A program made the translations under genes and the position numbers. A stretch of 35,938 nt of DNA from assembly GCA_017431145.1 (NCBI GenBank), contig JAFRLQ010000039.1:1-35938 (forward strand), in the 5' to 3' direction. How positions within the stretch are numbered: the first letter of the stretch is position 1; each line of letters opens with the position of its first letter. Shown piece by piece: positions 9,099 to 17,738 of this stretch. The notes below the pieces were generated by a model. It was not told the DNA's origin, made no database searches, and saw only the letters and a program-made list of their open reading frames with translations. Source of the stretch: Clostridia bacterium (GTDB lineage Bacteria; Bacillota; Clostridia; Christensenellales; Maliibacteriaceae).

Positions 9099-9539
9099 AT
9101 GAAATTGTATGATCTGCATCCTGCAGAAGGTTCCCGTACCGCTCCCAAGCGGGTTGGCCGCGGCGCAGGCTCCGGGCTCGGAAAGACTTCCGGCCGCGGA
9201 CATAAAGGACAGAAAGCACGCAGCGGCGGCGGTGTCCGCCCCGGATTTGAAGGCGGTCAGATGCCTTTGATCCGCCGTGTGCCCAAACGCGGATTCTATA
9301 ACCCGTTCTCCAAAGAGTATGCGGTGATTAACGTGAAGGATCTCGCCTCTTTCGAAGCCGGCAGCGTCGTGGATTACGATGCGCTGAAAGCAGCCGGAAA
9401 ACTGAAGAAAGAGTTCGACGGACTGAAAGTGCTCGGCGACGGTGAGCTGAATGTCGCGCTGACTGTTAAGGCGGCGAAGTTTACTGAGAGCGCGAAACAG
9501 AAGATCGAAGCAGCAGGCGGCAAGGCCGAGGTGATCTGA
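9099..9539 (+). CDS. rplO: 50S ribosomal protein L15
   Basis: The 146-residue protein has the basic, glycine-rich N-terminal tail expected of L15 ([20 protein letters not shown], residues about 20-39), [20 protein letters not shown], and a globular C-terminal half. L15 organises domain V of 23S rRNA during assembly. It is separated from secY by a single base, so secY translation is probably coupled to it. Confidence 0.98.
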   Translation: MKLYDLHPAEGSRTAPKRVGRGAGSGLGKTSGRGHKGQKARSGGGVRPGFEGGQMPLIRRVPKRGFYNPFSKEYAVINVKDLASFEAGSVVDYDALKAAGKLKKEFDGLKVLGDGELNVALTVKAAKFTESAKQKIEAAGGKAEVI

Positions 9540-9540
9540 C

Positions 9541-10821
9541 ATGTTTGAAACCATCCGCAATGCATGGAAAGTCAAAGAGATCAGGAAAAAGATCCTGTAT
9601 ACACTGCTGGTCCTCTTCCTGTATCGTCTTGGCTGTTTTGTCCCCGTCCCTGGCCTGAACGTGACATACCTTCAGGCGCAGGTAGGGAACTATGATCTCC
9701 TGCAGCTGCTGAGCGTTATGTCCGGCGGCGCGCTGGGAGACTGGACGCTGTTTGCGCTTGGTGTCGGACCTTACATCACAGCTTCCATTATTCTGCAATT
9801 GCTGACAATGGCAATTCCGAAGTTGGAATACCTCGCAAAAGAGGGCGGCGAAGAAGGCAGAAAGAAGATCCAGCGGTATACCCGTTACCTGGCTATAGCC
9901 ATGGCGATGGTCGAATCCGTCGGTATCATCATGAGCCTTGGTTCTGCGAAGGACGTACTGATCCCCATGGGACTTCCGTCCTGGATCCAGTTTGCGGTCA
10001 TCGGCATTGTTCTGACGGCCGGCACGACGCTCGTCATGTGGATGGGCGAGAGGATCTCTGAAAAGGGTATCGGAAACGGCGTTTCGCTGATCATCTTCAT
10101 CGGTATCATTGCCAACATCCCCGGACGTATTCAGGCATATATCCAGGCGGCTGTCAACGGAATGTTGAATTTCTGGATCCTGCCTCTTATCATCATCGGA
10201 CTCCTTCTTCTCGTAGTCGGTGTCACGTTCATTGATATGGGTCAGAGAAAAGTGCCTGTGCAATACGCAAAGCAGGTAAAGGGACGTAAGATTTATGGAG
10301 GACAAAGCTCGTTCATCCCGCTGAAGATCACACAAAGCGGCGTGCTTCCGCTGATCTTTGCGATGAGCATCACTTCCTTCCCGCAGCTGATCCTGCAGGC
10401 TTTCTTCTCCAAATCGTCGTTCTACGCGTGGTGGACAAAGTATCTTGGAACCGGAACCGTGATCTACATGATCGTCTACGCGGCAATGATCATTGCGTTC
10501 TCGTATTTTGCGAATGCGATGAGCTTCAATCCGCACGATGTTGCACGTGATATGCAGCAGTACGGCGGATTCATCCCCGGCATCCGCCCGGGCCGTCCGA
10601 CGGCAGAGTACATCACAAGGATTTCCAACAGGCTGACACTGTTCGGCGCGATTTTCCTGATGATCGTTGCGGTTATTCCCACGATCTTCACAAGCTTGAC
10701 ACGCATATCTTCCATCTTCGGACCGACGAGCATCCTGATCATGGTCTCTGTCGCTCTTGAGACGGTAAGAACTCTGGAAGCACAGCTTCTTGCTCGAAAC
10801 TATCGCGGTTTCCTCAAATAA
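9541..10821 (+). CDS. secY: Protein translocase subunit SecY
   Basis: SecY is the ten-helix pore of the Sec translocon in the cytoplasmic membrane, working with SecE, SecG and SecA. The 426-residue product has the usual opening helix (ILYTLLVLFLYRLGCFVPVPG), the GGALGDWTLFALGVGPYITASI plug-proximal region (in two stretches), the cytoplasmic loop with FIDMGQRKVPVQYAKQ, and the ending TLEAQLLARNYRGFLK. Length and order after rplO are standard. There is one base between rplO and secY. Confidence 0.98.
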   Translation: MFETIRNAWKVKEIRKKILYTLLVLFLYRLGCFVPVPGLNVTYLQAQVGNYDLLQLLSVMSGGALGDWTLFALGVGPYITASIILQLLTMAIPKLEYLAKEGGEEGRKKIQRYTRYLAIAMAMVESVGIIMSLGSAKDVLIPMGLPSWIQFAVIGIVLTAGTTLVMWMGERISEKGIGNGVSLIIFIGIIANIPGRIQAYIQAAVNGMLNFWILPLIIIGLLLLVVGVTFIDMGQRKVPVQYAKQVKGRKIYGGQSSFIPLKITQSGVLPLIFAMSITSFPQLILQAFFSKSSFYAWWTKYLGTGTVIYMIVYAAMIIAFSYFANAMSFNPHDVARDMQQYGGFIPGIRPGRPTAEYITRISNRLTLFGAIFLMIVAVIPTIFTSLTRISSIFGPTSILIMVSVALETVRTLEAQLLARNYRGFLK

Positions 10822-10834
10822 GGAGTGAAAAGGT

Positions 10835-11461
10835 ATGAAGGTAGTACTGCTTGGGCCTCCGGGCGCAGGAAAAGGCACACAGGCGATGAGAATTGCGAAA
10901 GAGTATCAGCTCGCGCATATCTCGACAGGTGATATTTTCCGTCAGAATCTGCGGGAAAACACCGAACTTGGAAAACTTGCCAAATCGTACATGGATCAGG
11001 GACAGCTTGTTCCCGACGATGTCACGATTGCAATGGTACTGGACCGCCTCCAGAAGGATGACTGCCAGAACGGTTATCTGCTGGACGGATTCCCGAGGAC
11101 CGTCGCACAGGCGAAGGCATTCGACGAAACGACGAAGATCGACGTGGCGCTGGACATCGAAGCGCCGGACGAGCTGCTCGTGAGAAGGATCGCCGGACGC
11201 AGAATGTGCAGCTGCGGCGCGACGTATCATGTGGACTGGCTGAACGGAAAGACCACCTGCGATGTATGCGGGAAAGAACTCTATCAGCGGGATGACGACC
11301 GCGAAGAGACCGTGTACAAGAGACTGATGGTCTACAAAGAGCAGACGGCTCCGCTGATCGATCACTATGCGCAGGCGGGCGTTCTCAAGAGCGTCGACGG
11401 TGCACAGGATGTCGAGAAAGTATACGAAGAGATCAAAAAAGTATTGGATGGCATTGCATGA
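10835..11461 (+). CDS. adk: Adenylate kinase
   Basis: Adenylate kinase converts ATP and AMP to two ADP. The 208-residue product has the P-loop GPPGAGKGTQ (residues 8-17), the AMP-site STGDIFR and LLDGFPRT motifs, and a long LID domain with cysteines C125, C127, C142 and C145, which indicates the zinc-type LID of Gram-positive enzymes. The first pair has one residue between cysteines, where two are usual. It follows secY by 13 bases and overlaps map by four (ATGA), the common spc-operon order. Confidence 0.97.
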   Translation: MKVVLLGPPGAGKGTQAMRIAKEYQLAHISTGDIFRQNLRENTELGKLAKSYMDQGQLVPDDVTIAMVLDRLQKDDCQNGYLLDGFPRTVAQAKAFDETTKIDVALDIEAPDELLVRRIAGRRMCSCGATYHVDWLNGKTTCDVCGKELYQRDDDREETVYKRLMVYKEQTAPLIDHYAQAGVLKSVDGAQDVEKVYEEIKKVLDGIA

Positions 11462-12204
11462 TCACGATCAAAAACAGGGAACAGATTGAGAAAATGCGGA
11501 AAGCCGGGAAACTCACGGCGGAAGCGATCGAAGCTGTTCACAAAGCAATTCATCCAGGCGTGACCACAAAGGAACTGGACGCGATCGCCGAAGACTATAT
11601 CAGGTCCAGAGGCGGCGCTCCTTCCTTTAAAGGTTACGGGGGTTTCCCCGGAAGTATTTGTGCATCCGTTAATGAAGAAGTCGTGCATGGAATTCCTTCT
11701 GACAGAAAACTGCAGGAGGGAGACATCATCGGTATTGACTGCGGGGTCCTGCTGGATGGCTGGCAGGGAGATAGTGCAGCAACCTTTGCAGTCGGCAAAA
11801 TATCCGCTGACGCACAGAACCTGATAGATATCACACGACAGAGCTTCTATGAAGGTTTAAAGATGTGCCATCCAGGTATGCGGCTTGGAGATATCGGACA
11901 CGCGGTGCAGAGCTACGCGGAATCGCATGGCTGCGGCGTGGTCAGAGATCTATGTGGTCACGGAATCGGAAGAGAGATGCACGAAGATCCGGAAGTTCCA
12001 AATTTTGGCAAGCCGGGACATGGATTAAGACTTGTAAAAGGTCTTGTAATTGCGGTTGAACCTATGATAAACTTGGGAACGTGGCGCGTCCGTACGCTGA
12101 ATGACGGATGGACCTGCGTGACGGCCGACGGCAGTCTTTCAGGTCACTACGAGCACACAATTGCAATTACAGACGGTGAACCGGAACTGCTCACACTGTT
12201 GTAA
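11458..12204 (+). CDS. map: Methionine aminopeptidase, type I
   Basis: This enzyme removes the initiator methionine from nascent proteins. All five metal ligands are in place: D94 and D105 in the GIDCGVLLDGWQGDSA segment, H168 in CGHGIGREMHEDP, E201 in AVEPMINLG, and E232 in HYEHTIAIT. The 248-residue length is standard for the type Ia form without an N-terminal zinc extension. The start overlaps adk by four bases. Confidence 0.97.
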   Translation: MITIKNREQIEKMRKAGKLTAEAIEAVHKAIHPGVTTKELDAIAEDYIRSRGGAPSFKGYGGFPGSICASVNEEVVHGIPSDRKLQEGDIIGIDCGVLLDGWQGDSAATFAVGKISADAQNLIDITRQSFYEGLKMCHPGMRLGDIGHAVQSYAESHGCGVVRDLCGHGIGREMHEDPEVPNFGKPGHGLRLVKGLVIAVEPMINLGTWRVRTLNDGWTCVTADGSLSGHYEHTIAITDGEPELLTLL

Positions 12205-12217
12205 GGTGGTGGGCGGA

Positions 12218-12490
12218 ATGGTTTTGTCTGCTTGTTTGGGCAGCATCGTAGTCCCGAAGAAGGGGCGCGACGCGGGTCGGCCGATGATGATCGTGGGTTG
12301 TATCGATGATGACTATGTCATGATCGCAGACGGTGATCTGAGGCGGATTGCGAAGCCGAAGAAAAAAAAGAAGAAACATTTAGCGTTTCAAAATGTGACC
12401 CACGAAGGTGCAGCAGAAAAGTTGAGGAACGGGCAGCCTCTGCTTGATTCCGAGATTCGTTATGCGATCCGTGACATATTCGGCTGTTAA
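12218..12490 (+). CDS. KOW domain RNA-binding protein, L14e-like
   Basis: A 90-residue protein with an N-terminal KOW-type segment (LGSIVVPKKGRDAGRPMMIVG), an ADGDLRRI turn and a lysine-only stretch KPKKKKKKH at about residues 47-55. Small KOW proteins of this kind occur between map and infA in many Clostridia; they resemble archaeal and eukaryotic L14e, but their role is not established. RNA or ribosome binding is inferred. The start at 12218 has GGTGGTGGG upstream; a longer frame from 12161 would overlap map and is rejected. Confidence 0.85.
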   Translation: MVLSACLGSIVVPKKGRDAGRPMMIVGCIDDDYVMIADGDLRRIAKPKKKKKKHLAFQNVTHEGAAEKLRNGQPLLDSEIRYAIRDIFGC

Positions 12491-12508
12491 GCCGGAAGGA
12501 GTGAAAAC

Positions 12509-12730
12509 TTGTCCAAAAGCGATGTAATTGAAGTGGAAGGCACAATCGTTGAAGCCTATCCGAACGCCATGTTTCAGGTCGAACTTCAGAACGGCCACAA
12601 GATCCTGGCGCATATTTCCGGAAAGCTGCGCATGAATTTCATCCGCATCCTGCCCGGGGATAAAGTAACAGTTGAATTGTCACCCTATGACCTGACGCGC
12701 GGACGTATCACGTGGCGCGGAAAGTCATGA
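12509..12730 (+). CDS. infA: Translation initiation factor IF-1
   Basis: The 73-residue OB-fold protein binds the ribosomal A site during initiation. The matches are [21 protein letters not shown], spanning two halves, [19 protein letters not shown] and the ending [12 protein letters not shown]. It begins with TTG at 12509, nine bases after a GGAAGGAG-like site; no ATG would give the conserved N-terminus. Placement between the KOW gene and rpmJ is typical. Confidence 0.97.
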   Translation: MSKSDVIEVEGTIVEAYPNAMFQVELQNGHKILAHISGKLRMNFIRILPGDKVTVELSPYDLTRGRITWRGKS

Positions 12731-12749
12731 TCACTCAGGAGGAAATAAC

Positions 12750-12863
12750 ATGAAAGTCAGACCTTCAGTTAAAAAAATGTGCGAGAAATGCAAGATCATC
12801 CGCCGTAACGGTCATGTGATGGTGATCTGCGAGAATCCGAAGCACAAACAGAAACAGGGCTAA
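12750..12863 (+). CDS. rpmJ: 50S ribosomal protein L36, zinc form
   Basis: A 37-residue protein starting [19 protein letters not shown]. The zinc ligands C11, C14, C27 and H32 are all present, so it is the zinc-containing form. The gene is very short, but it has AGGAGG eight bases upstream and occupies the usual place after infA. It is the last gene before the only long gap in the ribosomal block. Confidence 0.97.
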   Translation: MKVRPSVKKMCEKCKIIRRNGHVMVICENPKHKQKQG

Positions 12864-13016
12864 TCGTCACTTTAGCCAACAACCGATTGCACGCGGCTGC
12901 ACGTATGAACTAGAAGCATGTCCGTAGGATATGCGTGGTGCGTCGGTTTTAACGACATGCGCTTGAACAGTTGAACAGGAAGTTCAATCAGATATCTTTA
13001 GGAGGTTCTTTGATAC
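12864..13016 (+). promoter_or_regulatory. Structured leader before rpsM (candidate autoregulatory RNA)
   Basis: This 153-base gap is far longer than the 1-55 base gaps elsewhere in the block. It can fold into an outer stem (12882-12892 with 12938-12947, one bulged T) that continues into an inner stem (12900-12906 with 12931-12937), followed by TTTT. Downstream, TTGAAC occurs at 12963-12968 and 12971-12976, and either copy could pair with GTTCAA at 12982-12987 just before the rpsM ribosome binding site. In E. coli S4 represses the alpha operon at the rpsM leader; the role here is inferred. Confidence 0.55.
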
Positions 13017-13385
13017 ATGGCACGTATTGCTGGCGTAGACCTTCCCCGTGACAAACGCGTGGAGATCGGTCTTACCTATATTCACGGTATCGGTCGTGCA
13101 ACTTCGAATCAGATCCTTGAGGCAACCGGAATCAATCCTGATACCCGTGTCCGCGATCTGACCGAATCCGAAGTCGGAAAAATCCGTGAGTACATTGACC
13201 ATAATTGCAAAGTTGAAGGTGATCTGAGACGTGAGGTTGCTTTGAATATCAAGCGTCTGATCGAAATTGGCTGTTATCGTGGCGTACGGCATCGTCGTGG
13301 ATTGCCGGTACGCGGACAGAACACCAAGCAGAATGCAAGGACCCGCAAGGGACCCAAGCGCACTGCAAGCCGTAAGAAGAAATAA
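13017..13385 (+). CDS. rpsM: 30S ribosomal protein S13
   Basis: The 122-residue product contains [31 protein letters not shown], and the basic [20 protein letters not shown] tail that contacts P-site tRNA. S13 forms bridges between subunits at the small-subunit head. It begins the alpha section after the structured 153-base leader; AGGAGG at about 13000-13005 sets the start. Confidence 0.98.
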   Translation: MARIAGVDLPRDKRVEIGLTYIHGIGRATSNQILEATGINPDTRVRDLTESEVGKIREYIDHNCKVEGDLRREVALNIKRLIEIGCYRGVRHRRGLPVRGQNTKQNARTRKGPKRTASRKKK

Positions 13386-13400
13386 GGAGGTATGCGTTAA

Positions 13401-13799
13401 ATGGCAGCGAGAAAATCCAGACGTACGACTGTCCGTCGTCGTGACAGGAAAAACATCGAACGCGGTGCGGCGCATATCCGTTCTTCGTTCAATAATACGA
13501 TTGTTACTATTACCGATGTTCAGGGCAATGCGATCTCTTGGGCGTCCGCAGGCGGCCTCGGCTTCCGCGGCAACAAGAAGAGCACTCCCTTCGCAGCACA
13601 GATGGCGGCTGAGAAAGCTGCAAAGGCTGCAATGGAACACGGCATGCGCACAGTGGACGTATTCGTAAAGGGACCCGGTTCAGGCCGTGAAGCTGCGATC
13701 CGTGCACTGCAGGCAGCAGGTCTTGAGATCTCTCTGATCAAGGATGTTACACCCATTCCTCACAATGGATGCCGTCCTCCGAAGAGACGCCGCGTGTAA
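13401..13799 (+). CDS. rpsK: 30S ribosomal protein S11
   Basis: A 132-residue platform protein. The conserved stretches are [39 protein letters not shown] and [20 protein letters not shown], ending in the usual [17 protein letters not shown]11 contacts mRNA near the E site. AAGGAGG precedes the start and it lies 15 bases after rpsM. Confidence 0.98.
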   Translation: MAARKSRRTTVRRRDRKNIERGAAHIRSSFNNTIVTITDVQGNAISWASAGGLGFRGNKKSTPFAAQMAAEKAAKAAMEHGMRTVDVFVKGPGSGREAAIRALQAAGLEISLIKDVTPIPHNGCRPPKRRRV

Positions 13800-13819
13800 T
13801 GAGGGGAGGAGAATAAGTT

Positions 13820-14431
13820 ATGGCAAAAAACACACAGCCTATCGTAAAACGCTGCAGACAGCTTGATATCTCTCCTGCGGTAATGGGTTATTCCGCCAAG
13901 TGGAAGAACACATCCAAACGCAACCCCAAGGGACAGGCGAGAAGAAAACAGAGCGAGTATGCGATTCAGCTGAATGAAAAGCAGAAAGTGAAGTTCATCT
14001 ACGGCGTTCTTGAGAATCAGTTCCGTAAATATTATGAAGATGCAGCAAAGGCAAAGGGAATCACCGGTGAGGTCCTGCTTACGACCTGTGAGCGCCGCCT
14101 CGACAACGTGGTCTTCCGTCTCGGCCTTGCCATGACCCGCCGTGAGGCCCGTCAGGCAGTCAGCCACGGTCATTTCACCGTAAACGGCCAGAGAGTGACC
14201 ATTCCTTCTTATCTGATCAAAGTCGGTGATGTCATCGAAGTCAGAGAGAAGAGCCGCAGCTCTGAAATGTTCAAGAGACTCCTTGGTGAGGATGCGCCCG
14301 TCGTTTCCTTCCCTGAGTGGCTTGACCGCGACAAGAACGAACTGAAGGGAACCGTTGTACGGATGCCCTCCAGAGAAGACATTGATTTCCCGGTAGAAGA
14401 GCACCTGATCGTCGAGCTCTATTCCAAGTAA
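13820..14431 (+). CDS. rpsD: 30S ribosomal protein S4
   Basis: S4 nucleates small-subunit assembly and can repress its own synthesis. The 203-residue product has the S4 N-terminal domain, then the S4 RNA-binding domain with ERRLDNVVFRLGLAMTRREA and HGHFTVNGQRVTIPSYLI. The N-terminus keeps only one cysteine (C12), so the zinc site of some S4 proteins is absent. Bacillus has rpsD away from the alpha operon; here it is inside, so the rpsM leader is a plausible S4 target. Confidence 0.97.
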   Translation: MAKNTQPIVKRCRQLDISPAVMGYSAKWKNTSKRNPKGQARRKQSEYAIQLNEKQKVKFIYGVLENQFRKYYEDAAKAKGITGEVLLTTCERRLDNVVFRLGLAMTRREARQAVSHGHFTVNGQRVTIPSYLIKVGDVIEVREKSRSSEMFKRLLGEDAPVVSFPEWLDRDKNELKGTVVRMPSREDIDFPVEEHLIVELYSK

Positions 14432-14486
14432 TACATCGACCCTCGTTTCTTTTTACCAGCCAACTAAATAGGAGGGAAATCAGAAT

Positions 14487-15431
14487 ATGAATGAATTCGA
14501 GAAGCCCAGGATCGAATGCGTTGAAATGAGCGCAGACGACAAGTACGGCAAGTTCGTTGTGGAACCTCTCGAAAGAGGGTTCGGGACGACCATCGGAAAC
14601 GCGCTTCGCAGAGTGCTCCTGTCCTCTCTTCCCGGCGTAGCAGTCACCAGCATCAAGATCGACGGTATTCTGCATGAGTTCACGACCATCCCCGGCGTCA
14701 AGGAAGACGTGACGGAGATCGTCCTGAACATCAAGAAACTGAAGGCGAAGATGTTCGGCGAGGAGCCGAAAATGCTGGTTCTTCATGCAGTCGGCCCGAA
14801 GGATGTCTGTGCTGCAGATATCACCCAGGACGACGAGGTGGAGATCCTGAATGGGGATCTGCACATCGCTTCTTTGGATGAGAACGCGGAACTGAACATG
14901 GAGATCACGATCGAACGCAATCGCGGATATGTTTCCGCAGACCGCAACAAGCAGGTCGGTGCGCCGATCGGCGTGATCCCGGTCGATTCCAGCTTCACTC
15001 CGGTGACCCGCGTGAACTACGAAGTGACAAACACCCGTGTCGGGCAGATCACGGACTACGACCGTCTGACTCTTGAGATCTGGACGGACGGAACGGTGAG
15101 ACCGGATGAGGCAGCCAGCCTTTCCGCAAGGATCATCAATGAGCATATGGCTCTGTTTGCAAATCTTGCCGACAGCGTCAACAACATTGAGATCATGGTC
15201 GAGAAAGACGACGAGAACAACAGCATGATGGATATGTCCATCGATGAGCTGGATCTTTCCGTTCGTTCTTATAATTGCCTGAAACGGGCAAATATCAACA
15301 CAGTCGAAGAACTGGTTCAGAAGTCGGAAAGTGACATGATGAAGGTACGGAACCTTGGCAGGAAGTCCCTGGATGAGGTCGTGCAGAAACTCGCTACGCT
15401 TGGTCTGAAATTGGCCAGCAATGAGGAATAA
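14487..15431 (+). CDS. rpoA: DNA-directed RNA polymerase alpha subunit
   Basis: The alpha dimer is the assembly platform of RNA polymerase, and its C-terminal domain binds UP elements and activators. The 314-residue product has the N-terminal assembly domain ([20 protein letters not shown]) and, after a linker, an alpha-CTD from about residue 245 with [16 protein letters not shown] and [15 protein letters not shown]. It lies 55 bases after rpsD; GGAGGG precedes the start. The length is normal. Confidence 0.98.
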   Translation: MNEFEKPRIECVEMSADDKYGKFVVEPLERGFGTTIGNALRRVLLSSLPGVAVTSIKIDGILHEFTTIPGVKEDVTEIVLNIKKLKAKMFGEEPKMLVLHAVGPKDVCAADITQDDEVEILNGDLHIASLDENAELNMEITIERNRGYVSADRNKQVGAPIGVIPVDSSFTPVTRVNYEVTNTRVGQITDYDRLTLEIWTDGTVRPDEAASLSARIINEHMALFANLADSVNNIEIMVEKDDENNSMMDMSIDELDLSVRSYNCLKRANINTVEELVQKSESDMMKVRNLGRKSLDEVVQKLATLGLKLASNEE

Positions 15432-15467
15432 TTTCAGAAAAGCCACGAGGCATTGAAAGGAGATAGA

Positions 15468-15977
15468 ATGGCTATGCGCAAATTGGGAAGACCTTCCGAT
15501 CAGAGGAAAGCCATGCTCCGGGGACTTGTTAGTGAACTGCTTTGGCGTGGAAGCATCGAGACGACTGAGTCTCGCGCCAAGGAAGTGCGTAAGGTTGCGG
15601 AGCGGATCATTACCCTTGCGATGAAGGAATATCAGAACAGTGTTGACGTTGAGAAGACCGTCACAGACGAGAACGGAAAGACCGTTAAGGTCACCGTGAA
15701 AAACGACATGCCCAGCAAGCTGGCAGCACGCCGCAGAATGATGGCTTATCTCTACGACTATAAAGAGGAGCGCAAAAAGGACGAGTCGCGTACGGATTAC
15801 CGTGCACGCACGAAGGACATCAAGCATCCTCTGGTTGAAAAAGTGTTTGACGAACTGGCACCCAAGTACGACAAGCGTCGTCAGGACCTCGGCCAGGGCG
15901 GCGGTTACACCCGCATCATCAAGAAAGGACCGCGTAAAGGCGACGCAGCCGAGACGGTCATCGTTGAGTTGGTCTGA
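15468..15977 (+). CDS. rplQ: 50S ribosomal protein L17, long form
   Basis: L17 lines the outside of the peptide exit tunnel. The N-terminal core MAMRKLGRPSDQRKAMLRGL and the C-terminal GGYTRIIKKGPRKGDAAE are clear. At 169 residues it is about 50 longer than E. coli L17 core length, with the extra material between about residues 55 and 110, including a TVTDENGKTVKVTVKND segment. Long L17 forms occur in other Clostridia. ATG 15468 has AAAGGAG upstream; the in-frame TTG at 15453 is rejected. Confidence 0.96.
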   Translation: MAMRKLGRPSDQRKAMLRGLVSELLWRGSIETTESRAKEVRKVAERIITLAMKEYQNSVDVEKTVTDENGKTVKVTVKNDMPSKLAARRRMMAYLYDYKEERKKDESRTDYRARTKDIKHPLVEKVFDELAPKYDKRRQDLGQGGGYTRIIKKGPRKGDAAETVIVELV

Positions 15978-15998
15978 CCGGAAAACATGTATATGTGG

Positions 15999-16034
15999 CG
16001 GGATTCGTTAGCGTTGTTAACGGATCCCGTTTTT
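15999..16034 (+). terminator. Rho-independent terminator between rplQ and ecfA1
   Basis: A 12-base-pair stem (15999-16010 with 16018-16029, one T-G pair) is followed by five T at 16030-16034. This ends the ribosomal block. It lies only 16 bases ahead of the ecfA1 ATG, so no promoter fits between them and the hairpin must let some transcription through to reach the ECF genes. Confidence 0.85.
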
Positions 16035-16050
16035 CTAAAGGGAGGCAGAA

Positions 16051-16896
16051 ATGACGGATCTTGCGATTGAGATCAGCGATATCAGTTATTCATATGCGCT
16101 GGCGGACGGCGGCCAGAGGAAAGCGATCGATCACCTTTCACTGAAAGTGGAGAAGGGTTGCTTTCTCACGGTCATCGGGCACAACGGATCCGGCAAATCA
16201 ACGCTTGCGAAAATGCTGAACGGACTGCTTCTGCCCGATGAGGGGACCGTTACGGTCATGGGAATGGATACGTCCCGTGAGGAAATGATATGGGATATCC
16301 GCCGGCAGGCGGGACTGGTGTTCCAGAACCCGGACAATCAGATGGTCACGACGATCGTCGAGGAAGACGTTGCGTTCGGACCGGAGAACCTCGGTGTGCC
16401 GCAGCCCCAGATCAGGGAGCGGGTCGACCGCGCGCTGCGTTCCGTGGGGATGGAGGCCTATGCGCAGACCGCGCCGCACATGTTGTCGGGCGGTCAGAAG
16501 CAGAGGATCGCGATCGCCGGGATCCTTGCCATGGAGCCGTCGATCCTGATACTGGACGAAGCGACGGCGATGCTGGATCCGCAGGGACGCAAGGACATCC
16601 TGGAAACGGTCACGCGCCTGAAAGAGGAGCGCCAGATGACCGTGATCTGGATCACGCATTATATGGACGAGGCGGCGGATGCCGACAGGGTCGTCGTCAT
16701 GGATCACGGAAAGATCGTGATGGACGGAACGCCGCAGGAGATCTTTTCCAACGTCGAGGAGATGGAGCGCATCTCGCTTGATGTACCGATGGCGGCAAAG
16801 ATCGCGAAGAAACTGAAAGACGAAGGAATCGAATTTTCCCGGACACCGGTCAAGATTGAGGAACTGGCGGAGAAGATATGTCAATTCAGATCGTAA
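16051..16896 (+). CDS. ecfA1: Energy-coupling factor transporter ATPase EcfA1
   Basis: One of two ATPases of the ECF transporter, which powers uptake of vitamins and metals through interchangeable substrate-binding S components. The 281-residue product has Walker A GHNGSGKST (43-51), Q-loop FQNPDNQMV near Q92, signature LSGGQ (145-149) and Walker B ILILDE (165-170). GGGAGG precedes the ATG. It overlaps ecfA2 by 19 bases. No S component is in the window, which fits a shared group II module. Confidence 0.95.
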   Translation: MTDLAIEISDISYSYALADGGQRKAIDHLSLKVEKGCFLTVIGHNGSGKSTLAKMLNGLLLPDEGTVTVMGMDTSREEMIWDIRRQAGLVFQNPDNQMVTTIVEEDVAFGPENLGVPQPQIRERVDRALRSVGMEAYAQTAPHMLSGGQKQRIAIAGILAMEPSILILDEATAMLDPQGRKDILETVTRLKEERQMTVIWITHYMDEAADADRVVVMDHGKIVMDGTPQEIFSNVEEMERISLDVPMAAKIAKKLKDEGIEFSRTPVKIEELAEKICQFRS

Positions 16897-17738
16897 ACAT
16901 GACGCATACCTATATGCCCGGAACGCCGTTTGAGAGCACTGCGCTGAAGGAGATCAACCTGCAGATGGATCAGTCGGAGTTCATCGGGATGATCGGTCAT
17001 ACAGGATCGGGCAAATCGACGCTTGTCCAGCATATCAACGGTCTCTTGAGACCGACGGAGGGCAAACTGGTCGTATACGGGATCGATCTGTCCCAGAAGA
17101 ACGCCGATCTGAAAAAGGTCCGCAGCACGGTGGGCCTGGTGTTCCAGTATCCCGAGCATCAGCTGTTTGAGGAAACGGTCGAGGCGGATATTGCCTTCGG
17201 TCCGAAAAACATGGGCGTGACCGGAGAGGAACTGAAAGAACGGGTGCACGAAGCGATGCGTCTCGTGGGCCTGAGAGAAGACACGGCGACACGGTCTCCT
17301 TTTGAGATGTCCGGAGGACAGCGCAGACGCGTTGCGATTGCGGGCGTTGTCGCGATGCGGCCGCAGTTTCTGATCCTGGACGAGCCGACGGCAGGACTGG
17401 ATCCCCAGGGCAGGGAAGATATCCTGCGCCTTGTGCAGAGACTGCACAGTGAAGGCACGGGCGTTCTGATGGTCACGCACAATATGAACGATATTGCGCG
17501 GATCGCAGACAGGGTGATCGTGATCGACTACGGCAGAATCCGTTTTGACGGCACGCCGCGGGAAGTGTTCAGCCATGTCGACGAGCTGGAGGAGATGGGA
17601 CTCGACGTCCCGGATGCCAGCAAGCTGCGCCGTATGCTGAAAGACGTGATGCCGGATTTCCCGGACGATCTTTTCGACGCCGAAGGCGTTGCGGCGTACC
17701 TGCTGCAGAGAATGCGGGGTGATCGGCATGATGAATAA
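16878..17738 (+). CDS. ecfA2: Energy-coupling factor transporter ATPase EcfA2
   Basis: Second ATPase of the ECF module, pairing with EcfA1. The 286-residue product has Walker A GHTGSGKST (40-48), the Q-loop FQYPEHQLF (89-97), signature MSGGQ (144-148) and LILDEPTAGLD (165-175). The FQYPE form of the Q-loop helps to tell EcfA2 from EcfA1. It overlaps ecfA1 by 19 bases and ecfT by 11, implying coupled translation and equal subunit supply. Confidence 0.95.
   Translation: MSIQIVNMTHTYMPGTPFESTALKEINLQMDQSEFIGMIGHTGSGKSTLVQHINGLLRPTEGKLVVYGIDLSQKNADLKKVRSTVGLVFQYPEHQLFEETVEADIAFGPKNMGVTGEELKERVHEAMRLVGLREDTATRSPFEMSGGQRRRVAIAGVVAMRPQFLILDEPTAGLDPQGREDILRLVQRLHSEGTGVLMVTHNMNDIARIADRVIVIDYGRIRFDGTPREVFSHVDELEEMGLDVPDASKLRRMLKDVMPDFPDDLFDAEGVAAYLLQRMRGDRHDE

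Noticed and set aside
9481-10878. 465-codon minus-strand frame opposite secY
   Set aside because: Antisense to a full-length SecY; composition is rich in Arg, Asp and His, as expected from reverse reading of a membrane protein gene.
14271-15827. 518-codon minus-strand frame opposite rpsD, rpoA and rplQ
   Set aside because: It is antisense to three well-identified genes and shows no domain or ribosome binding site.
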